Shown: positions 1-8,463, numbered from the stretch's first letter. The stretch is DNA of 40,435 nt from Phenylobacterium sp. (GCF_030697305.1 NZ_JAUYQL010000066.1:1-40435); one strand, 5' to 3'. Program-made: numbers and translations. Notes: generated by a model not told the origin, from the sequence alone.

Positions 1-2
1 GC

Positions 3-1895
3 GTGACCAAGCTCACCAAGCTCGAGCTCAACAGCGAACACACCAAGCAGGCCGAGAACCTTCGCAAGTTCATCCTGGCGATCTCACGCGACGTGCGCGT
101 GTTGATGGTCAAGCTCGCCGACCGGCTGCACAACATGCGCACGCTGCAGCACATCCCGAGCCCGGCGAAGCGCGAGCGCATCGCGCGCGAGACGCTCGAC
201 ATCTACGCGCCGCTGGCCCGATCGATCGGCTGTCACCGCATCTGCACCGAGCTCGAGGAGCTCGCGTTCGAGCACCTGAACCCGGTGGCGCGTGACGCGA
301 TCAGTCGCCGGCTGGAGGCGCTGCGCCAGTCGCAGGGCGGCGCCGTGGCCGTGGTGTCCGGGGAAATCTCCACCCGCCTGGAGGCTGCCGGGATACCTGC
401 TCGCGTGTTCGGCCGGGAGAAGGGCGCGTTCTCGATCTGGCGTAAGCTTCAGCGCAAGACTATTGGTTTCTCTCAGCTTTCCGACATCTATGCCTTCCGG
501 GTGATCGTCGATGGCGAGGATGATTGCTACCGTGCGCTGGGAGTGATCCACCGCGCCTGGCCCAGCGTGCCCGAGAGGTTCAAGGACTACATCTCGACGC
601 CGAAACGTAACAACTACCGCTCGCTGCACACCACTGTGGTCGGCCCGCGCGGCATGCGCATCGAGATGCAGATCCGCACTGAGGCGATGGACCGCGTCGC
701 CGAGGACGGGGTCGCCGCCCACTGGCGCTACAAGGACAAGTCCTATGGTTTCGACGCCGAGGCGCAGGCGGCGGCCGGCGGACGCGACCCGCTGATCAAC
801 CTGCGTCATCTCGTACAGGTGCTGGAGCACGGCGGCGACGCCGAGGAGCTGGTCGAGCACGCCAAGCTCGAGATGTACTTGGACCAGGTTTTCGTGTTCA
901 CGCCGAAGGGCCGGCTCGTCAGCCTGCCGCGTGGGGCGATGTCGCTCGACTTCGCCTACGCCGTCCACACCGACGTTGGCGACACCTGCATCGGCGTGAA
1001 GATCAACGGCGAGCTGAAGCCACTGCGCACGGAGTTGCAGAATGGCGACGTGGTCGAGGTCGTGCGCGGCGGCAAGCCCGTGGTGCCGCCGGACTGGCGC
1101 TCGCTCACCGTCACCGGACGGGCGCGCTCGGCCATCCGCCGCCACATCCGCCAGACCGAGAAGGAAGAGTTCACCCGGCTCGGCCGCGCCACCGTGGACC
1201 AAACCTTCGAACGCGCCGGCAAGGCGCGCTCGCAGGTGTCGCTGCGCCCTGCGCTTGATCGGTTCGCTGCGCCCTCCGAAGACGAGCTGTTCGAGTCCAT
1301 CGGCCGCGGACGCGTCACCCCGACCCAAGTGCTGGACGTCGTCTTCCCTGGCCTCAAGGCCGCCGAGCGTGAGGCCGCCGTCGCCCAGCGCCGCATCGAG
1401 GACGGCAAGAGCGCCCGGCTGTACGTGCGCGGCGGAGGCCTGACCCCAGGCGTATCGCTGCATTTCGGCGACTGCTGCAATCCCGTTCCTGGCGACCGCA
1501 TCGTCGGCATCCTGGAGGCCGACGGCCGCGGGCTGACGGTGCACACCATCGACTGCGAACGCCTGGCCAGGTTCGAGGACAACGAGGAGGTCTGGCGCGA
1601 CCTGCAATGGACGCCGGAGGCCGAACGTAACACCATCGCCCGCGCCCGATTGATCGCCACAGTGCGAAATGCGCCGGGCGTGCTGGGCCAGGCCTGTACG
1701 GTGATCGGCGACGCTGGCGGCAACATCGTCAACCTGCGCATGCGCTATCGCCAGCAGGACTTCTTCGACGTGGATTTCGACATAGACGTCAAGGACGCTC
1801 GCCACCTGACCCATATCGCCGCGGCGTTGCGCGCCAACCCCAGCGTCGAGACGGTCGACCGCGCCAAAGGCGAGGGCGAGGGCGCACCAGCCTAG
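3..1895 (+). CDS. rel/spoT: Bifunctional (p)ppGpp synthetase/hydrolase (RelA/SpoT family), 5' end cut by window
   Basis: This protein makes and degrades the alarmone (p)ppGpp in the cytoplasm during starvation. The reading frame is open from the window edge, so the first part of the HD hydrolase domain is missing and the GTG at base 3 is unlikely to be the true start. What remains begins with the end of the HD domain (KLADRLHNMRTL, about residues 37-48 of the visible part). The synthetase domain follows and has an RFKD motif at 192-195, the form known from bifunctional Rel enzymes rather than monofunctional RelA. Next come a TGS domain (about 295-355), a helical and conserved-cysteine region (DCCNPVPGD near 490) and a C-terminal ACT domain (about 555-620). 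A single bifunctional enzyme is usual in alphaproteobacteria. Family assignment is firm; only the 5' end is unknown. Confidence 0.95.
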   Translation: MTKLTKLELNSEHTKQAENLRKFILAISRDVRVLMVKLADRLHNMRTLQHIPSPAKRERIARETLDIYAPLARSIGCHRICTELEELAFEHLNPVARDAISRRLEALRQSQGGAVAVVSGEISTRLEAAGIPARVFGREKGAFSIWRKLQRKTIGFSQLSDIYAFRVIVDGEDDCYRALGVIHRAWPSVPERFKDYISTPKRNNYRSLHTTVVGPRGMRIEMQIRTEAMDRVAEDGVAAHWRYKDKSYGFDAEAQAAAGGRDPLINLRHLVQVLEHGGDAEELVEHAKLEMYLDQVFVFTPKGRLVSLPRGAMSLDFAYAVHTDVGDTCIGVKINGELKPLRTELQNGDVVEVVRGGKPVVPPDWRSLTVTGRARSAIRRHIRQTEKEEFTRLGRATVDQTFERAGKARSQVSLRPALDRFAAPSEDELFESIGRGRVTPTQVLDVVFPGLKAAEREAAVAQRRIEDGKSARLYVRGGGLTPGVSLHFGDCCNPVPGDRIVGILEADGRGLTVHTIDCERLARFEDNEEVWRDLQWTPEAERNTIARARLIATVRNAPGVLGQACTVIGDAGGNIVNLRMRYRQQDFFDVDFDIDVKDARHLTHIAAALRANPSVETVDRAKGEGEGAPA

Positions 1896-2026
1896 TCGCG
1901 CGTTTTCGCGGCGTCTTCGGATGTCAGCACCTCGACCTGCATGCGCTCGCCGACTGCCCGTAAATGCGCGCGCGGATGACAGGCGCCGGTGCTTTCGGCT
2001 ATTCCCCGACAACCTGGAGGGCGGCG

Positions 2027-2611
2027 ATGAACACCGAAGACGTGCTGAACGAATTCCGCGGAGCAGGCGCGCTGCGCGAGGGCCATTTCATCCTGGCCTC
2101 CGGCCGGCACAGCCCGATGTTCCTGCAGAAGAACCTGGTCTTCCAGCACGCTGATCGCACCGAGCGGCTGTGCCGCGCGCTGGCCCAGAAGATCGAGCTG
2201 GAGTTCGGAAAGCCGGACCTGATCGTCGCACCCGCGGTGGGTGCGATCATCCCGGGCTACGAGACCGCCCGCTGGTTGGGCGTGCCCTCGATCTATGTCG
2301 AGCGCGAGGACGGCCAGTTCAAACTGCGACGCGCCTTCACCATCGCGCCGGGCGCCAAGGTCGTCGTGGTCGAGGACGTGATCACCACCGGAGGATCGTT
2401 CCGCGAAGCCGTGGAGCCGATCCAGGCCGCCGGCGGCGTCGTGCTCTGCTGCGCCTGCATCGTCGATCGTTCGGGCGGTCGGGCTGACGTCGGCTGGCCG
2501 CTGGTGGCGCTGGCCACTGTCGATGTGCCGTCCTATCCCGCCGACGCCCTGCCGCCGGAACTCGCCGCCCTGCCGGCCGAGGAGCCGGGTTCGAAGAGGC
2601 TGCGGGCGTGA
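2027..2611 (+). CDS. pyrE: Orotate phosphoribosyltransferase
   Basis: It joins orotate to PRPP to give orotidine 5'-monophosphate in pyrimidine synthesis. The 194-residue protein carries the PRPP-binding signature [12 protein letters not shown] near its middle and the LASGRHSP segment near the N-terminus. The frame is open from 1964, but the ATG at 2027 is preceded by CTGGAGG at 2014-2020 and gives the usual [14 protein letters not shown] beginning, so this start is preferred. Its stop overlaps the pdxJ GTG start (2608-2611), pointing to coupled translation. The 131 bp between rel/spoT and pyrE hold no recognised gene. Confidence 0.95.
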   Translation: MNTEDVLNEFRGAGALREGHFILASGRHSPMFLQKNLVFQHADRTERLCRALAQKIELEFGKPDLIVAPAVGAIIPGYETARWLGVPSIYVEREDGQFKLRRAFTIAPGAKVVVVEDVITTGGSFREAVEPIQAAGGVVLCCACIVDRSGGRADVGWPLVALATVDVPSYPADALPPELAALPAEEPGSKRLRA

Positions 2612-3366
2612 ACCGGCTGCGGCTCGGGGTCAACATCGACCACGTGGCCACGGTGCGCAACGCACGCGGCGAGGGCTATCCTGATCCGGTGCGCGCGGCC
2701 GAGGTGGCGGTCGCCGCAGGGGCCGACGGCATCACCGCGCATCTGCGCGAAGACCGCCGCCACATCTCTGACGCCGACATCGACGCGCTCGCCGTGATCA
2801 CGCGGCGCCGCGGCCGGCCGCTGAACCTGGAGATGGCGGTGACCATGGAGATGGAGGGCGTCGCGCTTGCTCACCTCCCGCACGCCGCCTGCCTGGTGCC
2901 GGAGCGGCGCGAGGAGGTCACCACCGAAGGGGGCCTGGACGTCGCCGGCGGCCACAACACCATCGCACCCGTGGCCAGGCGGCTGTCCGAAGCCGGCATC
3001 CGCGTCTCCTGCTTCATCGACGCCGACCCCGAGCAGGTGATTGCGGCGAAGGCGGTGGGCGCCCAGGTCGTCGAACTGCACACCGGCGCCTACTGCCAGG
3101 CGGTCCGCGAGCATTCGCCAGACGCCCCGCAGATCCTCGAACGCCTGCGCGCCGCCGCAACCCAGGCCGCCTCGCTGGGCCTGGAGGTCCATGCTGGCCA
3201 CGGGATCGATTTCGAGACCGTCAAGGCGATCGCTGCGATCCCGGAGGTCGCCGAGTTGAACATCGGCCATTTCCTGATCGGCGAGGCGATCTTCACCGGC
3301 CTTGGACCAGCCATCCAGCGCATGCGGGCGCTGATGGACGAGGCGCGGGCAGGGCGTGCGGCATGA
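2608..3366 (+). CDS. pdxJ: Pyridoxine 5'-phosphate synthase
   Basis: PdxJ condenses 1-deoxy-D-xylulose 5-phosphate with 3-amino-2-oxopropyl phosphate to make pyridoxine 5'-phosphate, the last ring-forming step of the DXP-dependent vitamin B6 pathway. The 252-residue TIM-barrel protein begins [18 protein letters not shown], the family's N-terminal phosphate and active-site signature, and contains [12 protein letters not shown] and a late [14 protein letters not shown] segment, all typical. The start is GTG at 2608, inside the pyrE stop. The stop overlaps the acpS ATG in an ATGA at 3363-3366. The pdxJ-acpS pairing is widespread in proteobacteria and AcpS provides active ACP for the lipid genes. 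Confidence 0.97.
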   Translation: MNRLRLGVNIDHVATVRNARGEGYPDPVRAAEVAVAAGADGITAHLREDRRHISDADIDALAVITRRRGRPLNLEMAVTMEMEGVALAHLPHAACLVPERREEVTTEGGLDVAGGHNTIAPVARRLSEAGIRVSCFIDADPEQVIAAKAVGAQVVELHTGAYCQAVREHSPDAPQILERLRAAATQAASLGLEVHAGHGIDFETVKAIAAIPEVAELNIGHFLIGEAIFTGLGPAIQRMRALMDEARAGRAA

Positions 3367-3791
3367 TCCTCGGCATCGGCTCGGACCTGTCGGACATCCG
3401 CCGAATCGAGGCTAGCCTGGCGCGCTTCGGCGAACGCTTCACCCACCGGGTGTTCACCGAGATCGAGCGCACGCGTTCGGAGCGAAAGCCGGGCAAGGCG
3501 GCCAGCTACGCCAAACGCTTTGCAGCCAAGGAAGCCTGCGCCAAGGCGCTGGGCACCGGCATCCGTCGCGGCGTGTTCTGGCGCGACATGGGCGTGGTCA
3601 ACGCCCGCTCGGGCCAGCCGACCATGGCGCTGACCGGCGGCGCGGCGGCGAGGCTGGCGGCGATCACCCCGGCCGGGCATCGCGCGGTCATCCACCTGAC
3701 GCTGACCGACGACCACCCCTACGCCCAGGCCTTCATGGTCATCGAGGCGGTGCCGAATGACGGCGAGTTAACGAGCGTTCAGCATGTTTAG
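3363..3791 (+). CDS. acpS: Holo-[acyl-carrier-protein] synthase
   Basis: AcpS moves the 4'-phosphopantetheine arm from CoA to apo-ACP, activating it for fatty acid synthesis. The 142-residue protein starts [16 protein letters not shown], containing the metal-binding Asp, and has the second signature [16 protein letters not shown] in which the Glu binds Mg2+. The protein is slightly longer than many AcpS proteins because of a short tail after [12 protein letters not shown]. It is coupled to pdxJ by a 4-bp overlap. A 47-bp gap follows before the first signal peptidase gene, so it probably belongs to the same transcript. Confidence 0.96.
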   Translation: MILGIGSDLSDIRRIEASLARFGERFTHRVFTEIERTRSERKPGKAASYAKRFAAKEACAKALGTGIRRGVFWRDMGVVNARSGQPTMALTGGAAARLAAITPAGHRAVIHLTLTDDHPYAQAFMVIEAVPNDGELTSVQHV

Positions 3792-3838
3792 GCGATAGCT
3801 GAGGCTCTAGCGGCTCCCCGCCACCCTTCGAGGACGAG

Positions 3839-4615
3839 ATGAGCGATAGCGCCACCACTGCCGAGCCCGAGAAGGCCGGTGCGTTTCGCGAGGTCTTCGA
3901 GGCGGCGAAGACCGTCGTCTATGCGCTGTTGATCGCCGTGGTGCTGAAGACCGTGGTGTTCCAGCCCTTCACGATCCCGTCGGCTTCGATGGAGCCGAAC
4001 CTCTATCAGGGCGACTATCTGGTGGTCAGCAAGTTCAGCTACGGCTGGTCCCACCACTCCATCCCGTTCAGCCCGCCGATCTTCAAAGGGCGGATCCTCG
4101 ATCGGACGCCGGAGCGCGGCGATATCGTGGTGTTCAAGCTGCCGCGCGACGGTCATACCGACTACATCAAGCGGATCATCGGCCTGCCCGGCGACCGGGT
4201 GCAGATGAAGGCCGACCGGTTGTACGTCAACGACATGCCGGTGCCGCGTCGCGAGGAGACCGCCATCCAGGGCGTCGGCGACAACGCCTCAGGCCGTGAC
4301 GTGGAGCACTTCCGAGAGACCCTGCCGGGCGGCCGCAGCTACCTGACGAACGATTTCGGCCCCGGCGGCGAGTTGGATGACACCGAGGTGTTCGTCGTCC
4401 CGGCCGGCTACTACTTCGTCATGGGCGACAACCGCGACAATTCCCAGGACAGCCGCCTGCCTGCGGCGATCGGGGTCGGTTTCGTCCCGGCCGAGAACCT
4501 GGTCGGCAAGGCGCAGATCGTCTTGGGCTCCTGGGGACCGGGCATGTCCCTGTTCAAGCCATGGACATGGATCACCGAGGCGCGTTGGGGCCGCTTCGTC
4601 CACGGGCTCTACTGA
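3839..4615 (+). CDS. lepB: Signal peptidase I, first of two tandem copies
   Basis: This membrane serine protease removes signal peptides from exported proteins at the periplasmic face. The 258-residue protein has one N-terminal membrane segment (about 23-41). The catalytic Ser50 lies in PSASM and the general-base Lys111 in YIKRIIGLPGDR. The late MGDNRDNSQDSR box (about 197-208) is the conserved S26 box. It resembles the next gene closely at both protein and DNA level, for instance around GWSHHSIPFSPPIF. All catalytic parts are intact, so both copies look active. It sits between acpS and the second lepB, upstream of rnc and era, a familiar alphaproteobacterial order that usually has one lepB. 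Confidence 0.95.
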   Translation: MSDSATTAEPEKAGAFREVFEAAKTVVYALLIAVVLKTVVFQPFTIPSASMEPNLYQGDYLVVSKFSYGWSHHSIPFSPPIFKGRILDRTPERGDIVVFKLPRDGHTDYIKRIIGLPGDRVQMKADRLYVNDMPVPRREETAIQGVGDNASGRDVEHFRETLPGGRSYLTNDFGPGGELDDTEVFVVPAGYYFVMGDNRDNSQDSRLPAAIGVGFVPAENLVGKAQIVLGSWGPGMSLFKPWTWITEARWGRFVHGLY

Positions 4616-4674
4616 GGGCGGTTCCTGGGGGCGGCCGTCTTGCTCCACGCGGTGCGAGCGTCTAGCTACAGCGC

Positions 4675-4690
4675 GTCCGCGGGCGCGGAC
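4675..4690 (+). terminator. Possible weak hairpin between the two lepB genes
   Basis: GTCCGC (4675-4680) and GCGGAC (4685-4690) form a 6-bp GC stem with a 4-base loop, and four T residues follow at 4697-4700, just before the second lepB ATG. It could cause partial termination or set apart the second lepB. The stem is short and the T run does not follow it directly, so this is tentative. Confidence 0.25.
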
Positions 4691-4711
4691 TGACGCTTTT
4701 CGGGACGCTGA

Positions 4712-5482
4712 ATGACCAAGACCGCGCAAAGCTCCGCAAAGGCGGGCGCGCTCCATGAGTTCGTCGAGGTCGTCAAGACCGTGGTCTACGCGCTGGCCAT
4801 CGCGCTGGTGCTGCGCGTCCTGCTGTTCCAGCCCTTCACCATTCCGTCCGCCTCCATGCAGCCCAACCTGCTGGAAGGCGACTACATCATCGTCTCCAAG
4901 TACGCCTACGGCTGGTCGCACCACTCCATCCCGTTCAGCCCGCCGATCTTTAGCGGCCGGGTGTTCGGCCACGCGCCCAAGCGTGGCGACGTCATCGTCT
5001 TCAAGCTGCCGCGGGACGGGCGCACCGACTACGTTAAGCGGCTGATCGGCCTCCCCGGCGACCGCATCGACGTGCGCGGCGGCGTGGTGTTCCTGAACGG
5101 CAAGCCGATTCCGCGCGAGGTGATGCCCTCGGTCGAGGTGGATTCCGGCTATGGCTTCGTGCGCACCGTGCAGCGCTTCCGCGAGACCCTGCCCGAAGGC
5201 GTCCGCTACGTGACCTACGACTATGGCGCGGACGGCGAGATGGACAACGTCGGCGGCTTTATCGTGCCCGAGGGGCACTACTTCTTCATGGGCGACAACC
5301 GCGACAACTCGCTCGACAGCCGCGCGCCCAGCGCCATCGGCGTCGGCTACGTCCCAGCGGAGAACCTCGTGGGGCGGGCTGAGATCATCCTGCTGTCGTG
5401 GAAGCAGAGCGCCTCGATCTTCAAGCCATGGACCTGGGTGATGGACGCTCGGCCAGGCCGATTCTTCAAACTGCTCAAATGA
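4712..5482 (+). CDS. lepB: Signal peptidase I, second tandem copy
   Basis: This is a second S26 leader peptidase of 256 residues with an N-terminal membrane segment (about 22-40), Ser48 in PSASM, Lys109 in YVKRLIGLPGDR and a MGDNRDNSLDSR box. It matches the upstream copy along its whole length, apart mainly from the N-terminus and the middle loop (about 120-160). This points to a local gene duplication with both copies kept functional. The stop overlaps the rnc start in an ATGA at 5479-5482, so it is translationally coupled to rnc, as single lepB genes usually are in alphaproteobacteria. On that basis this copy may hold the ancestral position, which is inference. Confidence 0.95.
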   Translation: MTKTAQSSAKAGALHEFVEVVKTVVYALAIALVLRVLLFQPFTIPSASMQPNLLEGDYIIVSKYAYGWSHHSIPFSPPIFSGRVFGHAPKRGDVIVFKLPRDGRTDYVKRLIGLPGDRIDVRGGVVFLNGKPIPREVMPSVEVDSGYGFVRTVQRFRETLPEGVRYVTYDYGADGEMDNVGGFIVPEGHYFFMGDNRDNSLDSRAPSAIGVGYVPAENLVGRAEIILLSWKQSASIFKPWTWVMDARPGRFFKLLK

Positions 5483-6177
5483 ACGCCCGCGCCGCCGCGG
5501 TGGCGGAGCTGGAGCGCCGCATCGGCGTCCCGTTCCGCGACCGCGAACTGCTGGAGCGCGCGCTGACCCATGCCAGCGTCGGCGACGGCGCTCGCGCGGT
5601 GGGTCACTACGAGCGGCTTGAGTTCCTGGGCGACCGGGTGCTCAACCTGCTGGCCGCCGAACGGCTGATGGCGCTCGACGACAAGGCGCGCGAGGGTCAG
5701 ATGTCGCGGCTGCTGGCGGCGCTGGTTAATTTCCACGCCTGCGCGCGGGTCGCTCGACGGATTGGCTTGCCGGACGCCTTGCGGCTGTCGGCGAGCGCCA
5801 CCAAGATCGGCGCCCGGGCGCTAGATTCTGTGCTGGGCGACGCCTGCGAGGCCTTGATCGGCGCCATCTATATCGACGCGGGCCTAGAGGCGGCCCGGAC
5901 CTTCTTCCTCACCTTCTGGGAGGAGGAATTCGCCGATCTCGACGCCCCGACCATAAAGGATCCGAAGACCCAGCTTCAGGAATGGGCGCAAGCCCGCGGC
6001 CTGCCGCTGCCGGCTTACGGCCTTGTCGGGCGATCAGGACCAGACCATGCGCCGCAATTTGTCGTACAGGTGACGATCGAAGGCTTCGAGGCCGAGCAGG
6101 CCGAGGGGCGATCCAAGCAGGAGGCGGAGAAGGCGGCCGCCATGACAATGTTGTTGAAACGCGAAGGCTCCCAATGA
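5479..6177 (+). CDS. rnc: Ribonuclease III
   Basis: RNase III cuts double-stranded RNA, including rRNA precursors and structured mRNAs. The 232-residue protein has the signature YERLEFLGDRVLN at 44-56, with metal-binding acidic residues E45, E48 and D52, and a second acidic pair, D121 and E124, in GDACEALIGAIYID. A C-terminal double-stranded RNA-binding domain spans about 158-230 (DPKTQLQEW at its start). The frame is open further upstream inside lepB, but the ATG overlapping the lepB stop gives the normal family length. The stop overlaps the era ATG at 6174-6177. The rnc-era coupling is conserved across bacteria. Confidence 0.97.
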   Translation: MNARAAAVAELERRIGVPFRDRELLERALTHASVGDGARAVGHYERLEFLGDRVLNLLAAERLMALDDKAREGQMSRLLAALVNFHACARVARRIGLPDALRLSASATKIGARALDSVLGDACEALIGAIYIDAGLEAARTFFLTFWEEEFADLDAPTIKDPKTQLQEWAQARGLPLPAYGLVGRSGPDHAPQFVVQVTIEGFEAEQAEGRSKQEAEKAAAMTMLLKREGSQ

Positions 6178-7106
6178 CCAAAGCGGGCTTCGCAGCCGTG
6201 ATCGGCGCCCCCAACGCCGGCAAGTCGACGCTGACCAACCGCCTTGTCGGCGCCAAGGTCTCGATCGTCACCCAGAAGGTGCAGACGACGCGCTTTCCGG
6301 TGCGCGGCGTGGCGATCGAGGGCGACGTGCAGATCGTGCTGGTCGACACACCAGGCATCTTCGCGCCCCGGCGCAGGCTGGACCGCGCCATGGTGCGCTC
6401 CGCCTGGGGCGGCGCGGCGGACGCCGACGCCGTGGTGCACATGGTCGACGCCCAAGCCGAACTGGCCGCCGCTGAGCCCGGCGCGAAGTCAGCCGACCGG
6501 CGCTCGGCCACCGATGTCGCGACCATCGTCGAAGGGCTGAAGGCCGCGGGCTCGCAGGTCATTCTGGCGCTCAACAAGATCGACGGGATGAAGCGCGAGC
6601 GGCTGCTGGCGCTCGCCAAGGCCCTGTTCGACTCCGGCGCCTATTCCGAGGTGTTCATGATCTCGGCGGCCGACGGCGCTGGCGTGGACGACCTGAAACA
6701 TCGCCTGGCGGAATTGATGCCCGAGGGGCCCTGGCTCTATCCCGCCGACCAGACCGCGGATCTTCCGGCCCGCCTGTTGGCCGCCGAGATCACGCGCGAG
6801 AAGATCTACCTGCGCGTCCACGAGGAGCTGCCCTACGCCGCGGCGGTCGAGACCACAGCCTTCGAGGAGCGCGCAGACGGCTCGTTGCGCATAGAGCAGA
6901 TGGTCTATGTGGAACGCGAGGGCCAGCGCGCCATCGTGCTGGGCCACAAGGGCCAGACCCTGAAGTGGATCGGCCAGAAGTCGCGCGAGGAGCTCGCCGA
7001 GTTGCTGGACCGCCCGGTGCACCTGTTCCTGCACGTGAAGGTCGACGACCGCTGGGCCGACAAGCGCGAGTTCTACGGCGATGTCGGCCTGGATTTCGAC
7101 GTCTGA
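6174..7106 (+). CDS. era: GTPase Era
   Basis: Era is an essential GTPase that helps mature the 30S ribosomal subunit by binding the 3' end of 16S rRNA. The 310-residue protein has the P-loop GAPNAGKST at 11-19, a switch region with TTRFPVRGV, DTPG at 58-61 and the NKID guanine-specificity motif near 132-135. A C-terminal KH domain has the typical GHKGQTLKWIGQKSREEL segment. The ATG overlapping the rnc stop is the natural start. A stretch of about ten extra residues (near 100-115, rich in Ala, Ser and Arg) lies before the NKID region compared with the remembered E. coli form; this is not expected to harm function. Confidence 0.96.
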   Translation: MTKAGFAAVIGAPNAGKSTLTNRLVGAKVSIVTQKVQTTRFPVRGVAIEGDVQIVLVDTPGIFAPRRRLDRAMVRSAWGGAADADAVVHMVDAQAELAAAEPGAKSADRRSATDVATIVEGLKAAGSQVILALNKIDGMKRERLLALAKALFDSGAYSEVFMISAADGAGVDDLKHRLAELMPEGPWLYPADQTADLPARLLAAEITREKIYLRVHEELPYAAAVETTAFEERADGSLRIEQMVYVEREGQRAIVLGHKGQTLKWIGQKSREELAELLDRPVHLFLHVKVDDRWADKREFYGDVGLDFDV

Positions 7107-7146
7107 AGGGCGCGATGACGCTAACCCCCAGACTTACCGCCGCGCG

Positions 7147-7170
7147 CCCTTCTCCCTCGAGGGGGAAGGG
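7147..7170 (+). repeat. Palindromic intergenic element overlapping the recO ribosome binding region
   Basis: CCCTTCTCCC (7147-7156), TCGA and GGGGGAAGGG (7161-7170) form a 10-bp stem with one T-G pair. It resembles the short CCCTTCTCCC...GGGAGAAGGG palindromes that I recall as common between genes in Caulobacterales. Its 3' arm runs into the purine-rich stretch before the recO ATG at 7183. Confidence 0.6.
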
Positions 7171-7182
7171 GGAAGACTAGCG

Positions 7183-7914
7183 ATGGAGTTCGAGGACGAC
7201 GCCTTCGTGCTGGCGGCTCGAGCGCATGGCGAAACGGGCGCGATCGCCGACCTGCTGACCGCCGGCCACGGACGCTACGCTGCGCACATCGCGGGCGGCG
7301 CGTCGCGCAAGATGCGCCCCGTGCTGCAGGCCGGTGCGCGGGTCAACCTGCGCTACCGCGCACGGGTCTCTGACCAGCTCGGATCGGCGACCCTGGAGGC
7401 GATAGGCGAAGGGCCGGCCGCGCTGTTCGATGACCCATTGGCCCTGGCCGGTCTGGCCGCGGCTGCGGCGGTGGCCAACGGCGCCTTGCCCGAGCGCGAA
7501 CCACATCCGGGCGCATTCCTGGCGTTCGAGGCCCTGTGCGCGGCGCTGGTCGGGACGGAGCTGTGGCCGGCGGTGTTCGTGCGCTTCGAAGCTGGCTTGC
7601 TGCAGGACCTTGGGTTTGGCCTGGACCTGTCGAAATGCGCGGCGACGGGGACTGTAGACGACCTGATCTACGTCAGCCCGCGTACGGGTCGCGCGGTAAG
7701 CCGGGAGGCGGGAACGCCCTACGCTGATCGCCTTCTCACCCTGCCGCAGTTCATGCTGTCAGCCCAGTCGCGGCTGGAGGTCGGCGATGTCGGCGCGGGT
7801 CTGGAGCTGACGGGACATTTTCTGGAGAGCTTTGTCTTCGCGCCGCTCAACCGCCCCCTACCGCCTGCGCGGATGTGGCTGGTCGACCGCCTGACCGACG
7901 CCGGCCGGCTCTAG
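7183..7914 (+). CDS. recO: DNA repair protein RecO
   Basis: RecO helps load RecA on single-stranded DNA and anneals complementary strands in the RecFOR pathway. The 243-residue protein has an N-terminal OB-fold (VLAARAHGETGAIADLLT... to about residue 80, with the GGASRKMRP segment) followed by a helical domain with FEAGLLQDLGFGLDLSKCAATG, a conserved region of the family. Position after rnc-era is the usual alphaproteobacterial context. The frame is open from 7081, but ATG 7183 follows a GGGGGAAG ribosome binding site and gives the normal MEFEDDAFVL start. It ends 4 bp into an oppositely oriented gene. Confidence 0.93.
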   Translation: MEFEDDAFVLAARAHGETGAIADLLTAGHGRYAAHIAGGASRKMRPVLQAGARVNLRYRARVSDQLGSATLEAIGEGPAALFDDPLALAGLAAAAAVANGALPEREPHPGAFLAFEALCAALVGTELWPAVFVRFEAGLLQDLGFGLDLSKCAATGTVDDLIYVSPRTGRAVSREAGTPYADRLLTLPQFMLSAQSRLEVGDVGAGLELTGHFLESFVFAPLNRPLPPARMWLVDRLTDAGRL

Positions 7915-8324
7915 TTCGGCGGACCGAATTCGGGCGCGGGGTGCAATTCGACGTCCAGGTTGTCGAAGTCCAGACCTGCGATGCTCTCGCCCGCCGTGGC
8001 GCCTTCCAGGGCAATGAGGTAGCCCGCGTCATCGGTCCACAGCACGAAAGTCATTCCGCGCTCAAGCCCCGGGACCCGTCCGGCGATCGTACAGACCGCG
8101 CAACTTGGCGGGAGTTGAAAGGTCGGATTGGCCGCAACGGTGAAGGTGGTGCGAAAGCCGTGCTCGGCCAGCTCGCGGGCCTGGAACACCGAGGTGGTGA
8201 ACTGGCCGCAGATCGCCACCCCTTCCGGCACGTTGCCGACCGTCCAGATGAACACGGCCTGCTCCACCGGATTGAAGAGATGCATGGGTCCGGTCCGTGT
8301 GGTTTGGTGAAGATCGGCTGACAT
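7911..8324 (-). CDS. Small protein of unknown function
   Basis: I do not recognise this 137-residue protein. It has no signal peptide, membrane segment or known motif that I can see. It contains three cysteines, two of them as CAVC near residues 75-78, a hydrophobic core (AVFIWTVGNVPEGVAICGQF) and an acidic, proline-rich tail. Composition and third-position G/C look like real coding sequence, and it fits tightly against recO with a 4-bp overlap of the two 3' ends. The ATG at 8324 lacks a clear ribosome binding site; an internal ATG at 8285 (MHLFNPVEQ) is an alternative start. Confidence 0.65.
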   Translation of the reverse strand: MSADLHQTTRTGPMHLFNPVEQAVFIWTVGNVPEGVAICGQFTTSVFQARELAEHGFRTTFTVAANPTFQLPPSCAVCTIAGRVPGLERGMTFVLWTDDAGYLIALEGATAGESIAGLDFDNLDVELHPAPEFGPPN

Positions 8325-8370
8325 AGCGCGGCGCGACCGTCTGAGCCTATGCGCAAATCCGATCCTTCCT

Positions 8371-8463
8371 CCGCTTACCCCGGCGAAAGCCGGGGCCCAA
8401 GCTGAGTTGGCGGCTTGCGCGCTGACAGCCCGCTTGGGTCCCGACTTTCGTCGGGATGAGCGG
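8371..8463. repeat. 93-bp imperfect palindromic element, copy 1
   Basis: The left arm holds CCCCGGCGAAAGCCGGGG (8378-8395), a 7-bp stem closed by a GAAA loop, followed by CCCAAG. The right arm is nearly its reverse complement (about 8433-8463, with TTGGGTCCCGACTTTCGTCGGG). Each arm can form its own hairpin and the two arms can also pair with each other around a spacer of about 30 bases. A second copy lies at 33088-33179. This copy sits between a minus-strand gene and parC, in a divergent promoter region. Confidence 0.8.

Noticed and set aside
84..2012. 642-codon open frame on the minus strand across rel/spoT
   Set aside because: It is fully antisense to a clear Rel/SpoT protein, shows no domain, and long antisense frames are expected at this GC content.
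1892..2149. Minus-strand frame in the rel/spoT-pyrE gap ending in [18 protein letters not shown]
   Set aside because: The 3' portion in the gap looks faintly protein-like, but most of the frame is antisense to pyrE and I could not name a family, so it is not called.
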